Positions 1 to 10,399 of a stretch of 64,000 bases of DNA are shown one piece after another. This stretch comes from Lepisosteus oculatus (lineage: Eukaryota; Chordata; Actinopteri; Semionotiformes; Lepisosteidae). Under the pieces are notes generated by a model, which saw only the letters and a program-made list of their open reading frames with translations, did no database searches and had not been told where the DNA came from. The position numbers were made by a program, and so were the translations under genes. Position 1 is the first letter of the stretch; each line of letters starts with the position of its first letter. The stretch is taken from NCBI RefSeq assembly GCF_040954835.1, contig NC_090708.1, positions 29,028,001 through 29,092,000 of the forward strand, in the 5' to 3' direction.

Positions 1-915
1 GTACCCCCCATCAACTTCGTAAAGCCAGTCCTGTAACCCTGTCTGTAGATGGCTCTGTACTTGAGCTCCAATCAAAATTGAAAAACCTTGGGGTTATATT
101 CGATTCTGGCTTAACATTCGACCCACATGTACAGCATACTGTCAAAACATCTTTTTTTCACCTTAGAAATATCGCAAGACTACGCCCTATGCTATCATTA
201 ACTGTGGCTGAAAAGCTGATCAACATATTTGTATTCTCTCGAATTGACTACTGCAATGCTCTGCTCCCTGGGGTATCTAAATCTACTCTGAACAAGCTGC
301 AGTATGTCCAAAATTCAGCAGCCAGAATCCTGACCAGGTCTAGTGCAAGTGTTCACATTACTCCTATCCTGGAGTCCTTGCACTGGCTTCCGGTCAAATT
401 CCGCGTAGACTTTAAAATCCTCATGCTCACCTACAAGGCTTTACATGGCTTGGCACCTCAATACCTGTCTGAACTTTTATCGCCCTACTCCCCACCTCGC
501 AACCTCCGATCTTCAAATTCTGCCCTCCTTACTGTCCCCCAAGCCCGTCTACATTGTATGGGCGACAGGGCCTTCTCCTGCTATGCCCCCAAGCTCTGGA
601 ACTCTTTGCCCAAGGATATTAGAGAGTCACCTTCTCTAAACTCCTTCAAATCCAGACTCAAAACCCTCCTTTTCAGAAAAGCCTTTACTTAACTGGTTCC
701 ATTCTTCACCCCTCTGCTCTTCTTAATACCATCTTCCACGGTCTCCTCTATTGTTATTGTTGTATTGTTGTAATTATAATTGTGTCCTGTCTTGTGAAAT
801 TTTCTTATTTATTGTTGTAGTCTTCTTATTTATTGTTATTGTCATCCTGTAAAGCGCTTTGAGAAGCCACCTTTAAAGGCGCTATATAAAATAAAGTTTA
901 TTATTATTATTATTA
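1..915 (+). mobile_element. L2-like LINE, 3' end of ORF2 plus 3' UTR
   Basis: The reading frame is open from base 3 to the stop at 690-692 and continues off the left edge of the window. It encodes the C-terminal part of a fish LINE ORF2, downstream of the reverse transcriptase core; recognisable pieces are RIDYCNALL, LQYVQNSAARIL, HWLPVKFRVDFKI and LTYKALHGLAPQYLSELL. The 3' UTR ends with GCGCTTTGAGAAGCC, a TATATAAAATAAAG stretch and a (TTA)n tail, as in L2-clade elements. The 5' part is outside the window or truncated. The last 200 codons have no stop, so the copy is fairly young. Related degenerate copies lie on the minus strand at 35.5-36.3 kb and 40.1-40.65 kb. Confidence 0.88.
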
Positions 916-928
916 TAATTGCTTAATT

Positions 929-1000
929 AAATAAGGGCTTTGAGTGGAGTGTCCAGAAAAGCGCTATATAAGCGTAAGCAATTATTATTATTAAATGCAT
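929..1000 (+). repeat. 3' tail of 5S-derived SINE
   Basis: The motif CTTTGAGTGGAGTGTCCAG followed by AAAAGCGCTATATAAG and a (TTA)n tail matches the 3' end of the full 5S-derived SINE at 16.29-16.69 kb almost base for base. Only the tail is present, directly after the LINE tail. Confidence 0.7.
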
Positions 1001-1426
1001 TATTAGATTAATTAGACAAGTTGACACATTTCTTTTTTGTTCAAAGGCTGGGGTATAGGGAAGCCTATAAAATCTGCTAGGAAGTGGTCCTAGAGGACTG
1101 GAGTTGGGCTCCCCCGATTCAGAGCCTGGAGATTTCTTGTCTGCATAACCTTTGGAGCCCCACATTCAACCATTGGAAGCCTGTCATTCAGTCATTAGCC
1201 TACAAACATTACTGCAGGCACTCTAATATTAGTGATGATTAGTGGAGACAATTGCCATAGGAGCTGTGACTAATTATACAATTAGAAACTAAATATGGTG
1301 AAATCATCGCTGTAAATCAACAAAAAGTGTAAAGACAATTTAAAAAAATGGACTTGAGGGAGTTATTAGATTTCATAACTAATAAATCTATCAGTTACAT
1401 CATTTATGCAAAAAAGGTGGGTTAAC
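1001..1426. other. No gene seen
   Basis: AT-rich sequence. A short stretch near 1085-1130 (AGGACTGGAGTTGGGCTCCC) resembles the terminal region of common fish hAT-like elements. I looked here for the remaining exons of the lectin domain (a WIG-like motif and later cysteines) and did not find them. Confidence 0.4.
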
Positions 1427-1612
1427 TGTTATGTTGCGCACAGCGTCTGTTTGGGGTTTACGATGCTGCTGCGCTTTGGGTTTAGGGGGTTACTGCTTTA
1501 CAGTACTTGGCGGGTTTTGTGCAATTCTGTGTCAGTTGCGAGTTATACACAATAAAGAGCAGATGTATGTGAAACCTGCCCGCCTCAGTCCCTGGTTTTC
1601 TGCGGTGTAACA
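1427..1612 (+). mobile_element. Short solo LTR (186 bp)
   Basis: Begins TGTTATGTTGCG and ends GGTGTAACA, giving TGTTA/TAACA terminal inverted bases as expected of an LTR. An AATAAA signal is present at about 1551. Flanking pentamers are TTAAC (left) and TTAAT (right), a near match to a target duplication. No internal retroelement sequence follows on either side, so it is a solo LTR. It lies downstream of the lectin exon of the minus-strand gene and may have landed in one of its introns. Confidence 0.65.
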
Positions 1613-1688
1613 TTAATATGTGCTGCCTGCTGTTTCGCTAACAGGACTGCACCGTTCACGTTAGCAGATTGCCTGAGTTTCCACCCAC

Positions 1689-1771
1689 CTCCGCCTCACT
1701 GAAGGTCCGTGGGCTGGCAAAGAACTGGTAACACTTGCCATCAATGACCTGTCCCTGGCACCGCTCTGACT
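1689..1771 (-). CDS. First exon of a C-type lectin-like domain
   Basis: The acceptor has a long pyrimidine tract ending TACCCACAG|AG (phase 1). The exon encodes ESERCQGQVIDGKCYQFFAS.. and ends RTFSEAE; donor GAG|GTGGGT gives phase 0. C....GKCYQF and TF.EAE are the opening signature of C-type lectin-like domains (first cysteine pair, then the helix before the next Cys). If read through instead of spliced, the frame continues VGGNSGNLLT and stops at 1656-1658. That also resembles a lectin (GNL) but with Gly where Cys is expected, so this could alternatively be a truncated, decayed domain. Confidence 0.6.
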
Positions 1772-4700
1772 CTGTGGGTAACAGAGAAAGTAAGAAAGAT
1801 GAGAAAGAAAGGGAGAGACAGAGAAAGAAGGTTCCATTCATAAAACATTTCCATTTATTGTCTTTTGCTTTACTATTTAGAAAACAAAGGCTTCAAATTT
1901 GGGAGATTCATTTAAATATTTCAGGACAACAGCTACTAGTATAGTAAGAGTTACTTGAGGAAGTTCAAATGCTTTTATTTTGTTTTTTTAACACTATTTA
2001 CCTTTTTTGTTTTAACCACAACAATGACAACACATGTAACATGTTGGAAAGTACTATATGAGGAGGATGGAGGGTGTTTTGTGTCAGATAATCTCATTAA
2101 ATGGGCAAAGATTTGACACAAAATGTTTCAGGTTGGGCATGAATGTACAAAGCTACATTTTGTGAATCCATTTGGGTTTTATTTTCTGGCACACCCCTTC
2201 CTATGGTTTTATGCTGGGTACAAGGAGAGTCATTCTGTATCTGGGAAGCCTCACCTTTGATTAAGGAAGGTCTCTTTAGTTCAGTCACATCAGTTTGCAC
2301 AAGTTCACTGTTGTGACTTGGAAAAAGAGAGCCAACATCAGAGAAAAAATCTTCTTCATTCTTTAAAGTAGCTAAAGATTTTGTTGGTAGAGTGAAAAAA
2401 ACAAACTAATTTTCTTTGACAATGATATTATAAATAATTTTAAAAAGAGTAACACAATGATATTGTGAAAGGACATTGGTGAGGAAGTGTCTTGTGAAAA
2501 GACAAAGTGCCACAGGGCATCAGCTTGCTTTCCTTAGATTTCCAACCAAACAGGGATGACTGAGATCACATACAAATCTTTTTTTCTCTCTGTCTGAGTC
2601 ACTATTTGTCTCAGTTGTGCACTTATGGGAATACTGGAAGTGCATTCATCTTTTTTGTTTGCACTGTTTTTTGTGTTTTCCTTCATTCCACCTTTCTCCC
2701 TCCCATTTCTCTGATTAACCTGACAGTACATAGGTCCTGTCCATCTCGCTGAGTGGTAACCTGGGGAGCCCTGTATTGAGGTCCACCAGGACGGCCCTAG
2801 AGGGCTGGGTTTCCTGTCTGAACAGGTCTATAGAGGCCTTGTTGAGGTCTGAACATAGAAAAACACTAACAACACATCTGCTACAAATTAAAGGGAAACC
2901 TAGATGTTCAAATTACTTTTTATCTTTCAGACACCAGCTGTCTTCCTTAATGATCTAAAGCACTTTTTTGTGTCTGATTTGGGTCTGCAGGTGAGCTGAA
3001 AAACAGTTTACAGCACAACTCGGAACACATAACTGGCTCTGGTTAGTAAATGAGTAAAGTGGAGGCCTTTTTGTTAGAAAATTATTTGTCCATTAACTGC
3101 AAGATTAATGGAGCTATAGCTCAGTGTCACAGAATGAGAGTTATCAGGTCATTATCAAGACATCACTGACTGCACAAAATAGAAATTATAAAGTCATTTT
3201 GGATTTTAAACAAGCTATGACCATCATCAGGACAAAGGGACTGAAAAAGTATAGAGGTATTTACCAATTTGGAAAACTTATTTTTAGTTAATCCTGCAAA
3301 GAAGGAGTCATTGAGACACATCTTAAATGTTTCTTATTCTCCAGAATAACAAATGTCTCTTTACATTTTTTTTATGGGAAGAAATATAGCTCATACAACA
3401 AAATAAAATTGAACAGGGAAAGTAGATATTATTACCATCCCCAAATCTCTTTCATCACATTCAAACTATTTACTATGTTTTCAGCACTACCAATCCTCCT
3501 AACAATCCATTTCACTTTCTGTGTTGGCTGTCTGCCTTGTCTCACATTAATATATTCACTTATCTGTAAATATAACTGCATCTCTATTTATATGACATTG
3601 CCCAGGTGTTAGCATCCTATGTATTTGTAACATGAAATATAGCCTAATATTTTGCAAACATTTTCGATTTATATGTTGTACACACATAATACATTTATCC
3701 TGTGGCAGTGAATGGAAATATAGTATTGTCATATTGATGGAATACACAGCAATTTTACATTTAATGAGTAATGGAATAGGAAGAGATATAGTTTGAAAAT
3801 AATACACTAACTAGTTCAACTGTGGAATAAACTGTGAATCGTTTTGTTTGGAATAAATTGCTGAACTGTATATGACTCTGCCTTTTTGTTTTTTCTAGAT
3901 TAAGAAATACAATTCAAGAGATAAAGGAGGAAAGATCTGAACATTAATAATAAGCCAGAAAATAAAGTGATAAATCTTCCCAATACCACATTCCCCCCAT
4001 CCCAGAAGCACAAATGAGGTTTTCTTCCCCCACCTCACTCACCTGTTGTCCTGTAGTTCCTCTCCATCTCGCTGGCAGGAATTCTGGGAAGGCCTGACAT
4101 CATGTCCACCAGTATGGCCTGAGAAGGCTGTGTGCCCTGTTTGCGGTAATCTATAGAGCTCCCTGTAGAAGGACAGTATGTATGTCAATAAAATCACATA
4201 ATAAATGGACTAATCCATTTTACACCTTAGACTTGCTTCTAAAAATGTGGTTCAGCATCTAATCCCCATGTTTCTGTATATTGTATATATTTCTTGTCTT
4301 CCTCTCCCTTTCTCTTTCTCACCATTAGGTTTGGGGTGCTCAATGATTTTGGTCTGGCTGGACATAGGAGGCCCCTGATTCAGGATGTAATTCCTAACTG
4401 GAACACTGGGAGCAGCATGGAGGCCTGTGCAAATACAAGAGAATACACAGTTAAACACTGGGATAGGACTGACTTGAGCATCATTGAAATCTTCCTGTTT
4501 TAAAACGAAGCAAAGGAGCGAGAGTGTTTTACCTCAAATACAACAGTAAATTGTCATTACATTAGAAAAACATCAGTCCACATTAAGAACACATGGATGG
4601 ATGGATAATGTTTAATTTTATTAAAGTACAACTGAGTCCCAGTCATTCAGAGTGCAGGATTTGGCTTCAAGTTCAGGGAATTCAAGAGCAGGGATTTTCC

Positions 4701-7700
4701 CCTGACACTCAATTTACATTTGTATTGCTGTTTCTAAATTCAAAGGCAACATGAGGTACACATGAAGGACACCAAACAGCTTTTTAAAAGATATGTTCTG
4801 ATGCTTTTATATCAATGTTATTTTGTCTTTGAACAGTTAGTAAATCTAATTCTTATCCTTTAAGGAAGAAAAGATAATGTGGTTTTGATGAGTGATGGAA
4901 AGATGGTTCCTTACAATATACTTTTTCAATGCAACCAGATTTGAGGTAAATTAAAAGGTTATAAATAACTGGTGTTTGAAATCAGTGGTAATATTAGACT
5001 TTCCATAGATTCTGAATCAAATGCCCACTGGATTGAATTCACTGACAAATACAATGGTATCAAACTGCAGTGGGCCTTCATTTACTGTATTGTTGTTTCA
5101 TTTGGCTGATATGATTATCAAAGCACCTTACATTTTTACACAATTTATACAGGTGGGTATTTTGCCAGACAAATCCAGGTGAATCACCTAACTGAAGAAG
5201 ACTGAATTGCTATATCACCTGGGATTTGAGCCCACAACCCTCCAGATGCAAGCCCAGAATCATAATCACTGCTCCAAAGCGCTGCCTGTTTATTGGTCTC
5301 ATATTGGACTTCTGGACAGTCACTTAGTATCCTGTGAGCCTCACCTTTAATCAGGGCTGGTGCCTTCAGTTCAGTGATCTCAAGATGTTCACCTTCATTT
5401 TTATGCCCTGGACACAGACAACCAACAATATCAGTGAACAACAAGGTACATTTTCTTTGTTATATAATGAAGCCACTAATGTTTGTTGGTCCAGTAATAT
5501 AAATGGTATAGAAATGGATTTTCAAATTTTTCCTTTTCTGTAAAACAAATTCCAAAACACATCAGAGCACATTCAAAGAATGAAGGGAAGTGGTGTAAGT
5601 GCTTTCCAGAAAGATATAGAGTTTCAGTTTCCTGTTGTAAGGCCCTGTGAGTCCTGAAGATTCCCTCTATGAGTTTTCCCACTAAAAACTAAAGATTATA
5701 ACACACTCTTATGGGTACACCAGAAGATCTTTCTTTGCACTTTTTTTCCTGGCATTCTTTTTAAGTTTCTTTGTTCTTCCTTTTTTCATCCCTTCTGTCT
5801 GACTCACCTGACAGCACATAGGTCCTGTCCATCTCGCTGAGTGGTAACCTGGGGAGCCCTGTATTGAGGTCCACCAGGACGGCCCTAGAGGGCTGGGTTC
5901 CCTGTCTGAACAGGTCTATAGAGGCCTTGTTGAGATCTGAACACAGAGAGAGACACATCACCAAATGTGCTGCAAGCAACACCTGCAGATGTTACAGACA
6001 CATTCCCTACAAAATATCTTAAGCTATGAATTAAGCTTCTGGTGTCTCAATCACTTTTGGTCTTGTAGTTCTTGACCATTTTCTGGCAGAAGTTCTGGGA
6101 AGGCCTAAAACCTTCCCTAAAACCTAAAACAAAATGTACACCATTATTAAACTAAACTATGTCCACCAGTACAGTGGAAAGCATATAGATATTACAGTGT
6201 AATCAACATGGCTTTTAGAATAAACTGCTGTATATGACTCTTTTCTACACTAAAAATATAGTTCAACAAGAGATTTGCTCACCTATTGTTCTGTAGTTCC
6301 TCTCCATTTCACTGGCAGGAATTCTGGGAAGACCTGATATCATGTCCACCAGTATGGCCCGAGAAGGCTGAGTGCCCTGTCTGCGATAATCTATAGAGCT
6401 CCCTGTAGAAGGACAGTATATTTGAACATTTTTTATGTTTCATTTCATACTCACTGTTTCTTTTACAGTTAATGATAACAACTCTTGTGCTGCAGTTGAG
6501 GAAAGTGAGTGCCTATTCACTTTTGATGTGCTGCTAAATTTGTAGAGCACCGACTGGATGAATGGTGCCTTTCTTACTTACTCCAACCCTGCACTCATCT
6601 GGGAAATTTCAGGAGTCACTTTTGGAAATTTCACTCTGTGAAAAGTGTTCCTCTCCATCTGGGGGCTTGTGGTTACACTCAGATAGTGACGTGACCCAGG
6701 ATCAAACTCATGACATCTGGGCCATTGAGCTCAACTTGTGTGCAGTTAAAGTTAACTGCTTGAGCAACTTCATGTCAACTGCAGTCAGCAGCACTACTAC
6801 CTTCTAGCCTCTCATCACATCACAGAAGCTGACCACGGTTAGGCTTTGTCAGACATCTAAATAGAGCCCTTGCTGCAGGAAGTAGCGTTGAAGGGCCAGT
6901 AGGTGGTATTTTTCCTTCTGGACTAGCTTTTCAAAATTAATGTCTAAGTATGTTGAATGGAGATGTGTGCTATAGGACGTACCAGCCTTCAAATGAGATA
7001 TTTAACTGTGGTCTTGCCTGCTTGGTCATTAAAAATCCTACTGGCTCAAAATGGCTTTTGCCCATTACTCTGCTGTGTTGCTCTTCAGTGGTAGATGAAG
7101 TGGGTCTCTTCCTATACAGTATGTAAAGCAATTATTTTTTTTTTGCATTTAAAGGCATTATATAAATACTAAGAGTTATTAGTATGTATGTGCTTTGAAG
7201 TAATACTCCATACTCAAAACATAATGCAGGCCAAATGTCAGCTTTGATGTGGAATATGGTGTTCCAGAAATGAATTCAGAGGACATGTGGCTGTATCTTG
7301 TATTTCAGTCTGCCTTTACTCTTTTTTTCTCTCTCACCATGAGCCTTGGAGTGCTCGATGATTTTCTTCTGGCTGGTCTCAGGAGGCCCCTGTTTCAAGA
7401 TGTCATTCTGCAGTGGGACCCTGGGGGCAGCATGGAGGCCTGTACAAACACACAGTTACACATTGGGATAGAGTTATCCTGAAGAATATTTTTGCAATTT
7501 TTATTCTTCTTTGTTAAACTCAATAAAACATTTTAAATTATTTTTTCTATATTTTTTATGTTAATATTGGTTCATAAAAACATTGGAAAAGACAGATAAA
7601 AGTTACACTTGATTCCCCAAAGCATAGAGCCAGTTTTCTCATCACCTATGGCAGGAGTTCCAAATTCTAGTCCCGGATTCCCTTACACCTGCTGGGTTTC

Positions 7701-10092
7701 ATTCAATGTTAGCTTAATTACCTAATCAAAGTATAATTGAACCAACATGTTTCTTGATTGGAATATTTGCAAGTTGCTTCTTCTCAAAAGTTTAACAAAG
7801 TTTAACAAAGTTAACATTTACTAACATTTACAAGATGATCTCTAATAAGTTTAAGAGAATACTCAAACAGTTCAACTCGGTTCAATAATTTTCTCAATTA
7901 AGGGTTCAGTTGTGTAACTGAGCTAGGCACAAACAAAAACCAGCAGATGTGTGGGTATCCAGGACCAGGAAATGAAAGCCCCTGGTTTAAAGTGTAGCGG
8001 CGAGGCTTATTAATAAGAAAGAATTAAGTGTTCTGAGCCTTCCCAAATGAGGCCCCATTTCTCTGTTCATCTCTGTGGTGCAGCCACAGAGAAGCTATTC
8101 ATGCAGGCTGATTTAAGGTTCCTTTGATAAGGACAGCTCCCAAAGGGGGATGCACTTAGCTAAGCCTGGCTATCATGATCAATGGTCATCCATTGGCGGC
8201 TATCTGTCTAGGGAGTGCCAGATGGACATCTGGACTGCATTCCTAAGTGTCAGGAGTAAGTGACTCATATCTCACCTTGATCAACCAATCAGGGACTGGT
8301 AGGGCCGAGTAACCCACGTGGGACTCTGATGCCCATGGAACTTTCAGCCAATCAATGAGCTGAAGTTCCTCCAGGTAAAAACAGGCAACACAGAGAGCCT
8401 GGGAGATTCAGTTAGATTCAGTAAGATTCAGGAGGGAGATTCAGGAGAATTCTGAGACTATTCTAAAGGGAATTCAAAGGAGAATTCCAGGGCAGGGCGG
8501 CCCAGGAGCAGAAGGCTCCCAAGGGTAGGACATTCTTGCAGCCCGCCTCCTGACCATCCTGAGACTCAGCCCGGACAACCACGGAACGGGCAGTGTGTCC
8601 GAGTGCCAGAACTTTCTTTTGTTCTAAGAGTCTAGAGCGGAGGTTGCCAGAGAGTAACCAGAGGATCCACCCGAGGTTAGCACCAACAGCAGGCCTCGTG
8701 AACAGGTCGGAACTGTTGACAGCTGAATCACTATTCAGAACTAGCGCTTCATCAGGAACGAACCGGTCCTCTTCCTGACTTGCTGGGACTCACAGTCATC
8801 TTTTCTCCTGTGCACAAACTTTGCTAGTTAAAGCCAACAGTGAGCATCAGCAGCGCACCGTCGCAAGCCGCACAGCACAGCCCGGCACGGAGCCAGAGAG
8901 CGCGGATTGGACAGCAACAGCCTGCAACTGTTTCTTTGTGCCCGCAGGAGATCTGAATCCCCAGAAATTGGATGAGTATTCAACTTCAATGCATTACAGC
9001 TCGAGAATTCAATTGTTATCCCAACCAGTTGATATCAATTTAATTCCTAAGAGTTATGTACTTGTTTTGAGTGTCTAATGTAGAAGTTATAACCAAGTTA
9101 ATTTACGAAACGGTCTAAATGAATGATATACTGAACGTATGTCCTCTTGATATATGTAACTCTTTGTAACTGAATGAATATATATCTTTTGTATTCTGAT
9201 AACCCTCTCGATAAGATCTGTTAGGTTTATATGCATATTCTATGTATTAATAAATGTATCCTCGTGTATTAGTACCTGTGTGTGTGCGTTGTTTGAGTTA
9301 TGTCGCATGGTTGGATTCTAAAGCCATCAAAAGAATCAACTTTGTGATTTACTGCTACAATTAATAATTGTCTCAGTAAATGCCCAAACCCTACAGAACT
9401 GGTGCCTTCAGAGAGCCACTACATTACATTTTGGCTATGGCAACGTTACATATTTGGCATCCCTGTACGGCTATGAATGATTACAAAAGGTAGCGCCCTT
9501 TTATTTTATTGTATGGTATAGAGTTGAGTACATGGACTCACTTGTTGCTGTCAACACATATCCCGAAGTACTGTTACTCTATTGTTTAAAATGTACTGTG
9601 ATACAATTAAAGGATTTTTACTTTAAATGATTACTTCAATAAGATTGAATCCTACATTTTGCAGGATTGTTTTGATAAGCACCTGTGTTTTTATAGACAT
9701 AACCCAAACTAATTTCTTAACTAACATGAGTTCAATTTTTTGTTTGGTAATTTAAATATGGCTTCCATCTACACATCCCTGCAGTGAATCATCTGTGCAT
9801 ATGATGAAGAGCACAGTTTGCATTCATTAGACCAGGTCAACACACTATATCAAGCGGATCTCTGCTGACCCATGTGAACCCACTTACAACCCCGGTAGGT
9901 GCTTTCACACTAGAAAAATTTGGGCTGCTAATAAGTAGGTTGCTGTAGCCAGTATATTACCCAAAACTCGCCAGTTTCTTACCAGCTAGTCTTACTCTTG
10001 ATCAAAAATACAAAATCCTAAATAATGAAACAGAAAAAAATAATTCAGTCCCTACCTGCCACAGTTAGCACAAGCAGAGATATCTTCAGCAT
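1689..10092 (-). CDS. Secreted repeat-exon protein with C-type lectin-like domain (gene overview, 3' end missing)
   Basis: This gene is assembled from ten exons: signal peptide (10056-10092), block 1 = A, B, C, D, block 2 = A', B', C', D', and the first exon of a C-type lectin-like domain. Exons A-D' are bounded by AG/GT and keep phase 1-1, except D', whose acceptor is broken. Splicing C' directly to the lectin exon also keeps frame. The blocks repeat with a period of about 3.0-3.1 kb. B and C are related to each other, so a ~38-residue unit was duplicated first and the four-exon block later. The architecture, a secreted leader, a variable repeat region and a terminal lectin fold, is reminiscent of secreted lectins with a pro-region such as PRG2, but I do not recognise the repeat and make no claim of orthology. 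Later lectin exons are not visible and would lie left of the window or be lost. Confidence 0.6.
2255..2317 (-). pseudogene. Exon D' (block 2), acceptor lost
   Basis: Homologous to exon D (63 nt, ends TELKRPSLIKG, donor AAAG|GTGAGG retained). The expected acceptor CCAG|GG has become CCAA|GT. The nearest usable AG is shifted by one base and would put a stop in frame after about 10 codons. The exon is therefore probably skipped; skipping keeps frame because all neighbours are phase 1. Confidence 0.55.
2720..2848 (-). CDS. Exon C' (block 2), 43 codons, weak donor
   Basis: Acceptor preceded by CTATGTTCAG, 129 nt, phase 1-1. It encodes the same peptide as exon C except Gly to Glu in RQETQPSRA. The donor reads CAG|GTTAATC where C has CAG|GTGAGTC. 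GT is kept but +3 to +5 no longer match consensus, so splicing may be inefficient. Confidence 0.6.
4043..4162 (-). CDS. Exon B' (block 2), 40 codons
   Basis: Acceptor CTTCTACAG|GG and donor ACAG|GTGAGTG, phase 1-1, 120 nt. It encodes GSSIDYRKQGTQPSQAILVD.. and ends SEMERNYRTTG. By eye it is about 92 percent identical to B, with an intact frame and intact splice sites. Confidence 0.65.
4323..4424 (-). CDS. Exon A' (block 2), 34 codons
   Basis: Acceptor ATTTGCACAG|GC and donor AATG|GTGAGA, phase 1-1, 102 nt. It encodes GLHAAPSVPVRNYILNQG and ends IIEHPKPNG. It is the second-block paralogue of exon A, about three quarters identical by eye. Confidence 0.6.
5130..5295 (-). repeat. tRNA-derived SINE fragment
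   Basis: Reading the minus strand gives a tRNA-like head with a B-box-like GGGCTCAAATCCC, then a body containing GGTGATTCACCTGGATTTG. A similar diverged copy is at 18435-18595. It lies in the intron between exons D and A'. Confidence 0.5.
5345..5407 (-). CDS. Exon D (block 1), 21 codons
   Basis: Acceptor TGTGTCCAG|GG and donor AAAG|GTGAGG, phase 1-1, 63 nt. It encodes GHKNEGEHLEITELKAPALI and KG. The paralogous exon D' at 2255-2317 ends TELKRPSLIKG. Acidic residues dominate the first half. Function unknown. Confidence 0.55.
5808..5936 (-). CDS. Exon C (block 1), 43 codons
   Basis: Acceptor TGTGTTCAG|AT and donor CAG|GTGAGTC, phase 1-1, 129 nt. It encodes DLNKASIDLFRQGTQPSRA.., then LVDLNTGLPRLPLSEMDR and TYVLSG. 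By eye only about 3 of 129 bases differ from C' at 2720-2848, far fewer than for the other exon pairs. The splice sites match consensus well. Confidence 0.7.
6283..6402 (-). CDS. Exon B (block 1), 40 codons
   Basis: Acceptor CTTCTACAG|GG and donor ATAG|GTGAGC, phase 1-1, 120 nt. It encodes the ~38-residue repeat beginning SSIDYRRQGTQPSRAILVD and ending SEMERNYRTIG. It is very similar to B' at 4043-4162 and clearly related to C and C' (shared RQGTQPSRA, LVD, GLPR, SEM). The repeat has no cysteine, is rich in polar and charged residues and ends near a conserved Tyr. Confidence 0.65.
6540..7180. repeat. Diverged SINE-like sequence
   Basis: Contains GGTCATTAAAAATCC, shared with the body of the 5S-derived SINE at 16.4 kb, and ends with GTAAAGCAATTATTTTTT and an AAGGCATTATATAAATA tail typical of LINE-dependent SINEs. 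The 5' part is too diverged to classify. Confidence 0.35.
7338..7439 (-). CDS. Exon A (block 1), 34 codons
   Basis: Acceptor TTTGTACAG|GC and donor ATG|GTGAGA, phase 1-1, 102 nt. It encodes GLHAAPRVPLQNDILKQG.. and ends IIEHSKAHG. It is homologous to exon A' at 4323-4424 (LHAAPSVPVRNYILNQGPP), with the same length and the same splice phases. Function unknown. Confidence 0.6.
7650..7984. mobile_element. hAT-like MITE
   Basis: Imperfect terminal inverted repeats: the left end reads CAGGAGTTCCAAATTCTAG and the right end, reverse-complemented, CAGGGGCTTTCATTTCCTGG. This CAGGGG..CCTGGA pattern is common for non-autonomous hAT elements of fishes. No clear 8-bp target duplication was seen. A further fragment of similar sequence is at 17826-17895. 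Confidence 0.45.
7993..9485 (+). mobile_element. Complete solo LTR, copy 1
   Basis: A 1493-bp unit beginning TGTAGCGGCGAGGC and ending GATTACA, flanked by the 4-bp duplication AAAG (7989-7992 and 9486-9489). An AATAAA signal at about 9250 is followed by a GT-rich region. TG..CA ends, 4-bp duplication and a single polyadenylation signal identify an LTR of a gypsy- or retrovirus-like element; no gag or pol was seen. Copy 2 (minus strand) is at 52219-53598 and a 5' fragment at 37809-38576. It sits in intron 1 of the repeat-exon lectin gene in opposite orientation. An 85-codon frame at 8821-9075 lacks an initial ATG. Confidence 0.75.
10056..10092 (-). CDS. Exon 1: signal peptide of the repeat-exon lectin gene
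   Basis: Encodes MLKISLLVLTVA followed by a split Gly codon, with donor G|GTAGGG (phase 1). A start Met, one Lys and then a run of Leu, Val and Ile is a typical short signal-peptide exon. It fits in frame with exon A at 7439. The 2.6-kb intron 1 carries a solo LTR in the opposite orientation. Confidence 0.6.
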
Positions 10093-10399
10093 TCTGAAAA
10101 TTAAAAAAAAGTTCAATATTCAAGATGGGAATGTACAGTTTCCACTTAGCAGATATTTCAGCACTGAGCTTTTGTGGTTGTCCTCATCAAGGTAATTAAA
10201 TGGGAATCCTTCATAATCTTTACCATCATTATCCAGCATTATCACATTAGAGGTAATGACAACAACTTATGGTACATTATTATTATTACTACCTGCTGAT
10301 GCCTGTATCTCCTGGCATTTTGTTTCTCTTTGGTTCTCTATCTTATTCTACTCCCTGTATTTCTCATTTCAGCCTTGGAGATGTGAGAAGGCCAGTCTA

